Positions 56,946 through 64,000 of a DNA stretch of 64,000 nucleotides are shown here, piece by piece (the first letter of the stretch is position 1; every line of letters starts with the position of its first letter). Source of the stretch: Unio delphinus. Lineage: Eukaryota; Mollusca; Bivalvia; Unionida; Unionidae. Made by a program: the position numbers and the translations under genes. The stretch is taken from positions 18,566,501 through 18,630,500 of the forward strand of contig JAQISU010000022.1 of the NCBI GenBank assembly GCA_029339505.1, read 5' to 3'. Below the pieces are notes generated by a model. It was not told the origin of the DNA. It ran no database searches and saw only the letters and a list, made by a program, of their open reading frames with translations.

Positions 56946-58598
56946 ATGATATCTGGCTCTTTATAGGTAAATGGTTCCACTTGCAAAATTGTACGATTGA
57001 GTTATATCATTTAATTTTGATAACCTTGGCCTTGAAAATAAAAAAGAACAATTGTTATAAAATATTACATTTGGCAGGAATGATTCATCGATAAACATCA
57101 TTTTTTTCGTACACATATTTAGCAGTAGTTTCACAAAGACAAACAACATATTTCAACAGCATGTACTATCCAAGGCAGTGAACTGCACTTTAGAAACTAG
57201 TCGCACGTCTATTACGATTCCCAGAACTGTATGAGTTATTTGGTGAAATACTCTTGTATTGTCAAACTTTAGGCAGCGGTTGATAGACTATAGACAGCTC
57301 TAAAATTCCTGCATATTTGACTAGTTATACATTTTAAGTTAAAAGTAAGGAGAAGGCTAAAATCTGGACACTCATATAAACATTGTACCTTAATTCTGTC
57401 CATGTTGCGTTATTTCAGTTGATACATTTATGTTGTAGCTTGTTTGGTAGCAATTTATGGATTTGCACTATGAGAAGAATATATTCATTAATGTTTCAGA
57501 AGTTTGTAACTGTATTGGTGCATTTTGCATATTGGTATTCTGTCTACAACATACAATATTTTCCTAACAAAATTGCATAAAACTGTTACTATTGCATTAC
57601 ATCGAGTAATACCAATAACTGGAATCAAAAATCATCGACGCCTGACTAAACTGAAAAGGAAAATATTATTAGGTTCCAGGATGAATTATGTTAAACTACA
57701 ATATGAATTACTTAAGGTAGTCATTGATGACCAGCGACCAGGTAAACCTTGCATCTAGCTTGGAGCAGAACACGTTTTCATGTTAAAATTACCCAGGTAA
57801 TCGCTAATAAATCTAAAAAGGGCTTTGTCTTTTCATATAGATCTCTTAGCATGTATTTCATGCATAACTAATATTATTACACGATTTATCCATATTTCCT
57901 GTCGTGGCTCACGACGTAACTAGCAAATTATTTTTTTTTTCTTTCTAAACACGATAGATAAATATTCACCAAGCGCTAGTCATACATAATAGCTAAAATG
58001 AATACTGCATAGTGACACTTTAAACAAAGACTCACTGCTTCTTTAATTTTGTCATAGTTGTGAGTAATGCAGCGGGAAAAATAGACGGTGGCAACACCGT
58101 TAAAAATAACGGATTTAATGCTATTTCTTTATTGACAACGCATTTTATTTTATTACTTCACCTGTATAGGCCATTCAACAGTGCATGCCTAGCTTCGTGT
58201 GCGCATTATCATGCCAGGTCAGGGTACAAGGTTAAGTATCATGGTGGTGCATCATGGGGGGGGGGGAAGCTTCTAAGATTCAGTACTTTCAATAACATGG
58301 TGGATCTGCGTCACACAAGCACAGGAAGTGTGAAATAAATGTCAACAATCTTCCTCTATGCATTGTACTGGGTGATACTAATACTGTATTCCGGTTGCGT
58401 ACATGAATACTAATAAGGATAAACTATATAATAGACGAGTACAACGTGGAATTTAAATGGTAGAAGACCCTGGATAAATTTTAAAATGCCTCCCACCGGT
58501 CCCGTGCTACTGTGTTATGGGGATCCTGGAGCAGGAACACCATTTGTTGAATCCAACATTGGATGTTTATTTTAAATTTGGTTTAAAACAACGCCAAT

Positions 58599-58600
<2 letters not shown>
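56946..58600. other. No gene confidently recognised
   Basis: Unique AT-rich sequence right of the array. A frame at 57,525-57,758 is protein-like toward its end ('KNHRRLTKLKRKILLGSRMN') and runs past a possible donor ('CCAG|GTAAAC', 57,740). No family or acceptor supports it. A G-run lies at 58,256-58,266. Confidence 0.3.

Positions 58601-58672
<72 letters not shown>
58601..58672. repeat. (TA)n microsatellite
   Basis: About 72 bp of TA. Confidence 0.95.
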
Positions 58673-58675
<3 letters not shown>

Positions 58676-58921
58676 GATTATCCATTTCAGATGGACGCTT
58701 CCACGTCTCCAAAGTCTATTATTTAAGAAATCTTTATTATACTATGACTAGATGTTGAAAAATACAGTAATTTATTTTACCGAACCAGTCTTTAAAACCA
58801 AGCACAACTATTATTTAAGGAATTGGTAGTTCTTTCTATTACCACAGCTGTAGATTTTAACAATCAGAAATAGTATTTTCACGCACATGAGTGCACTCTC
58901 TCTCACTCTCTCCCCACCCCC

Positions 58922-59557
<636 letters not shown>

Positions 59558-59559
59558 TA

Positions 59560-59616
<57 letters not shown>
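59558..59616. repeat. (TTA)n microsatellite
   Basis: About 19 TTA units. Confidence 0.95.
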
Positions 59617-59617
<1 letters not shown>

Positions 59618-59799
59618 TGTAAAACTCTAGGAAGACAAGGAAAGACAAAGTCTTTATTCCTCGTATTCACTGTGAATATTGTCTGAATGGTGTCCTTCTG
59701 AATTTCATAGCCAATTCAACAGCATATTTATAACGTAAACATTTTTCTTTCTTTAACAATCATCAAAATATTTCATAAAGTGAGATCGTCCAAGTATTA

Positions 59800-60085
59800 T
59801 GTAGACCGGTTCGGAGTAGAAAATGTTTTGAGTACAGTTAGATCATGAAAAATATTGAAGGCCGAATCGGAGTACAGTTAGATCATGTAAGTATTAGGTA
59901 GGATCGGAGTACAGTTAAATTATGTAAGTATTAGGTAGAACCGGGGTACAATTAGATCATGCAAGTATTAGTTAGGACCGGAGTACAGTTAGATCATGCA
60001 AGTATTAGGTAGAACCGGAACACAGTTAGATCATGCAAGTATTAGTTAGGACCGGATTACATATAAATCATCCAAGTATTATGAA
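59800..60085. repeat. Minisatellite, ~38-bp unit
   Basis: Seven or so copies of 'GGAGTACAGTTAGATCATGC' + 'AAGTATTAGGTAGAACC', diverging at both ends. Confidence 0.88.
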
Positions 60086-60153
60086 GGCTAGTTCTGAGTA
60101 TTTTTACAACCTTTAAATTTGTGCTGGTTGGAACAATTGTGTGTGTTTGTGCA

Positions 60154-61047
<894 letters not shown>

Positions 61048-61299
61048 ATGTGTTCAAATGTAACCGCCAAGCACGTCAGGCACAGCGGGATACGTCCTCA
61101 CTTTCTTGTGATATTTGTATGTGTTCTTCTGTCAATCTGTCTTCCCACAGTATCGACCCTCAGCATTAAGGAGTTGTTTTACCCTTTTGCCAATGATACC
61201 ACTGATAAAGAGACTGATCGGAAAGACGATGGAGGTTCGGGGCCAGTAGAACTAAGTGTTGCCTTCCCTTTCTTCAATAGGAGCTTTAAACAGATCTTC
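61048..61299 (+). CDS. First coding exon of a secreted NIDO (nidogen-like) domain protein
   Basis: Predicted extracellular protein of the nidogen/tectorin/mucin-like class, in which NIDO domains mediate matrix or mucus assembly. Starting at Met 61,048, residues 18-36 form a hydrophobic signal ('HFLVIFVCVLLSICLPTVS'). Residues 43-48 'LFYPFA' begin the NIDO pattern, residues 60-65 give 'DDGGSG', then 'VELSVAFPFF' and 'SFKQIF'. This fits L-Y-P-F-G ... D-D-G-x-S-x-x-I-x-L-x-x-x-F-P-F-F ... Y-x-x-I-Y. The exon ends exactly where the usual 'V-N-x-N-G' should follow, at a perfect donor 'GTAAGT' (61,300), phase 0. The next exon was not found before the window's end. The start at 61,048 is chosen because the signal peptide then lies at a normal distance. 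No frameshift: the only clean host gene here. Confidence 0.8.
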
Positions 61300-61388
61300 G
61301 TAAGTATGCACTATACGCAAGATTAATAATGTAACTTGATTCGTCTTTCCATCCACATGTATATATTAACCGTACATGATTTGTTTAT

Positions 61389-61447
61389 ACATACATACAT
61401 ACATACATACATACATACATACATACATACATACATACATACATACA
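61389..61447. repeat. (ATAC)n microsatellite
   Basis: About 14 tetranucleotide units, in the first intron of the NIDO gene. Confidence 0.95.
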
Positions 61448-61460
61448 GACATGTACATGC

Positions 61461-61673
61461 CAGTGGCATAGCGAGGGGGGGGGCAGGTGGGTCATTCGCC
61501 CCGGGCGCCGGTGGCTAGAGGGCACCAAACGGGCGAACAAATCGGCCCAAAGTATCAACATAACTGCGCAACAGGGGCAGCCGGGGGCGCAAATTTGGGT
61601 GTTTTGACCTGGGCGCCGCAAATTTGGGTGTTTTGCCCTGGCCTAGGCGCCAAATATCCTCGCTAAGCCACTG
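61461..61673. mobile_element. hAT-type MITE, 213 bp
   Basis: Ends are 'CAGTGGCATAGCGAGG' and, inverted, 'CAGTGGCTTAGCGAGG'. A perfect 8-bp duplication 'GTACATGC' flanks it (61,453-61,460 and 61,674-61,681). The GC-rich interior has an internal duplication of 'GGGCGCCGCAAATTTGGGTG'-like sequence. No coding capacity; inserted in the putative intron. Confidence 0.92.
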
Positions 61674-61681
61674 GTACATGC

Positions 61682-61901
61682 ATGTATCTATGCATACATA
61701 GTTAAAATACATGGTATAATTTTTTCGCTGTATTCGCGCAGACAGATCGATGTTCAATATTATAGTCTATAGGCGTATATGTGTGCAGCCTTATGTGTCT
61801 GTGATAAGTTTTATCAACTCTTTTAATGGTTTTGTTTAGTACCAGCTACGTGGCTACCGATCTTTTCTAACCAGAACCAACTGTAACCATGCCCTATTTC
61901 A
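61682..61901. other. No feature recognised
   Basis: Short spacer. Confidence 0.3.
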
Positions 61902-62002
<101 letters not shown>

Positions 62003-62031
62003 CACTTTCTTCCAAATTAGTATTCATAAGG

Positions 62032-62036
<5 letters not shown>

Positions 62037-62088
<52 letters not shown>
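62037..62088. repeat. (GA)n microsatellite
   Basis: About 51 bp of GA. Confidence 0.95.
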
Positions 62089-62092
<4 letters not shown>

Positions 62093-63071
62093 ATTCTTTT
62101 AAAGTTCGAATTTAAGCTTAACTTCCTGTGAATTTTTTTCTCCATCACCACGTAATTTTGTGTAACTGCCTTACAACACCTTTTACATACTAGTCCTAAG
62201 TCATTAGCGACATAATAATAACCACTTGTCCCCATATGCCCTTTATATGGTAGAACTATTTATCTGTCACACTTACACACACTCACACATGCACAGACAC
62301 ACACAATTATTGTTGCTCTTTGGTCTTTGCCATCAGCTGACGGAAAGATCTCGTTTAATTGGTGATAGGTAGATAAATGATATTTCTGCCAAATGATTCA
62401 TTATTTAGCAGTGATGTGTTACTCAGTCCAAAGTCCGTTATCTAGTGCAAGGGCAATTCCAAAAATGGAAAAATTGTCGCCCAGTGGCTCCTACTAAGTC
62501 ACAAATTGGTGTAATTTGAAATAGAGTTCGCAAATCCGGTTTCTTATTTATTCCAGAATTTCAAGCATATCTCATAGGCACTCTCGTTATGGATTTGATC
62601 AATTTCTGCAATAAATATTCACGTTTCCATTAAACTCAATCTGTCGTTGTAGTCAAGACTACTACACATTTGTCAGCAGAATCCTTGTCCGCTAAAAATA
62701 AAGGTCGTCTGCTCAGGTCATGGTTAGTTTTTGACAATGAAAATGAAGGAATCTAATTATGCCAAATACATGATCCGAGCAATACCGGACAATAGCATGT
62801 TTTCCTTATTGTATACAGCTTTGGAAATAAGTGCCATGTTTTTGCTGGATATTTTATCAGTAAACATGGGTCACTATTGGTGCCGATTGTAAATTTGTAA
62901 TCAAGGTCAGAAAGATATTTATGTGAGCTAAAGAAATTTATATCATCTTTTGCTTCTTTGGCAATAGGCGCGCTCTATTTAAAAAGACAAATTAGGTTAT
63001 AAATTTTCATCTTGTCTTGAAATCAAGGTATTCTTCGTCAATGTGGCAAATTTAGCTGTCAAGCAATTTAG

Positions 63072-63075
<4 letters not shown>
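62089..63075. other. No feature recognised
   Basis: Probable intronic or intergenic sequence. A short CA-rich patch is near 62,270-62,304. The next NIDO exon was looked for and not found. Confidence 0.4.

Positions 63076-63143
<68 letters not shown>
63076..63143. repeat. (AT)n microsatellite
   Basis: About 68 bp of AT. Confidence 0.95.
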
Positions 63144-63147
<4 letters not shown>

Positions 63148-63464
63148 CATACACATTTACTGGCTTCGATTTCGCTGTTAGCAGCTTATCTAACTTTTGC
63201 ATTCCTCACTATATCGCTGTAAACCCCACCGCAACAGGAACTGTCATTGTTTGTTTGCTGCACTTATGTGCAATGTATTTTGCACACTGATGCATGCTGA
63301 CTGCACAGAGTCACGACGTGCACATTATGAAATTCTTGGTTGATCCTGGTATGCCGAATAGATGATATTCACATAGAACTGTCTCGTTTTTTTAATTTTT
63401 ATTAGCATATTGACCTATGGTTTAGCAAACAGTTTAGCAAATCGTTTCAAGCATACTAGTGTTT

Positions 63465-63708
63465 GTTTTAGGGCTTAACGCCATTTTTCAGCACACGATA
63501 GGCTATACATGGCGGCCAGTATTATTGGTGGAGGAAGAACCCGAGTTAAGCCCCGGAAAGAACCACCGACCCACGAGAAGCTACTGGCAAGCTTTCTCAC
63601 ATAACTACATTAGTCGAATCTTAGACTCGAACCCACGCAGACAGAGGTGAGATGGCAGTGATCCGAAACGGAAAGAGCTTTAGACCACTCGGCCACTCGG
63701 GGCCCCTA
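63465..63708 (-). mobile_element. SINE-B, copy 5, best preserved
   Basis: Minus strand: head 'GGCCGAGTGGTCTAAAGC'-like A-box, B-box 'GGGTTCGAGTCTAAG', body 'TATGTGAGAAAGCTTGCCAG', 'GTGGGTCGGTGGTTCTTTCC', 'CCATGTATAGCCTATCGTG', and tail 'AAAATGGCGTTAAGCCC'. Full-length head-to-tail example of the family. Confidence 0.88.
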
Positions 63709-63928
63709 GCATACTAGTGTAATCCCATTTTAAGGAATCGCTTGTTAGCATGGTAATTTCATAACGTTTTAGCCAATTTATTGTAGCATATTAGCGATAT
63801 AGAATGTTAATGATTTACTTTTTAGCGTATTAGCATCATTCATTTTTAGCAAATTTCTGTTAAGCCCACCATGTTCTCACATGTTTACTAATCTCTTTTT
63901 AGCCAATTAGCGATATATAGTTTTAGTG
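63709..63928. repeat. Degenerate ~38-bp repeat 'TTAGCGATATA'
   Basis: Loose copies of 'TAGCATATTAGCGATATAG' and 'TTTTTAGC(C/G)(A/T)ATTAG' up to 63,925. Confidence 0.5.

Positions 63929-63972
<44 letters not shown>
63929..63972. repeat. (GT)n microsatellite
   Basis: About 40 bp of GT. Confidence 0.95.
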
Positions 63973-64000
63973 GGGGGGATATTAGCTTCATACAGGTTCT

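Overview
The window looks like AT-rich intergenic and accessory DNA from an animal nuclear genome, most likely a marine mollusc and probably a bivalve. The reasons are two tRNA-headed SINE families whose tails carry the 'CGTTAAA' motif I associate with molluscan SINEs, very abundant CT/GA, CA and TA microsatellites, spliced coding fragments, and decayed DNA transposons and Maverick-type virus-like elements. I see no rRNA, CRISPR or operon-like structure. Nearly all recognisable coding sequence belongs to mobile elements and is broken. The one convincing host exon lies at the right end.

Layout. 0.6-3.9 kb: a scrambled patch of virus-like (Maverick-type) remnants, with a ~100-bp inverted duplication and two SINE-A copies. 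4-17.6 kb: minisatellites, SINEs of both families, two copies of an unnamed dispersed repeat, and little else. 17,614-28,191: a whole DNA transposon with ~550-bp terminal inverted repeats and a perfect 9-bp flanking duplication. It carries a decayed DUF6589-like transposase gene (+), a convergent decayed RecQ-like helicase gene (-), and Myb/SANT-like 5' exons. The closest type I can name is Academ with helicase (AcademH). Just outside it is a THAP-domain exon (28.45-28.79 kb) beside a perfect CRE, then a 167-bp hAT MITE.

33.3-34.5 kb: a minisatellite and a fourth copy of the dispersed repeat. 34.9-41.2 kb: a decayed Maverick/Polinton-like element. In order it holds a small lysine-rich structural-type ORF, a tail-fibre-like ORF, a membrane-protein relic, capsid-type fragments, an SF1 helicase fragment, an HNH fragment, an rve integrase (-), a PLA2-like domain (-) and an A32/FtsK-type packaging ATPase (+). 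I could not find a protein-primed DNA polymerase B or adenain-like protease in it.

42-49 kb: SINE-B, two adjacent minisatellites (40-bp and 52-bp units) and assorted simple repeats. 49.4-56.9 kb: a large tandem array of a ~3.1-kb unit, one internally deleted copy plus two full ones. Each full unit contains a foldback-type element whose arms are built from ~15-bp sub-repeats. 57-64 kb: microsatellites, a 38-bp minisatellite, a clean secreted-protein first exon of NIDO (nidogen-like) type ending at a consensus splice donor (61,048-61,299), a 213-bp hAT MITE with an 8-bp target duplication, and a SINE-B copy.

How the parts relate. Each large element's genes make sense only together: transposase plus helicase in the 10.6-kb element, and integrase, packaging ATPase and structural genes in the Maverick-like one. 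Both are disabled by frameshifts and stops. Family names rest on remembered motif patterns; no database search was possible.
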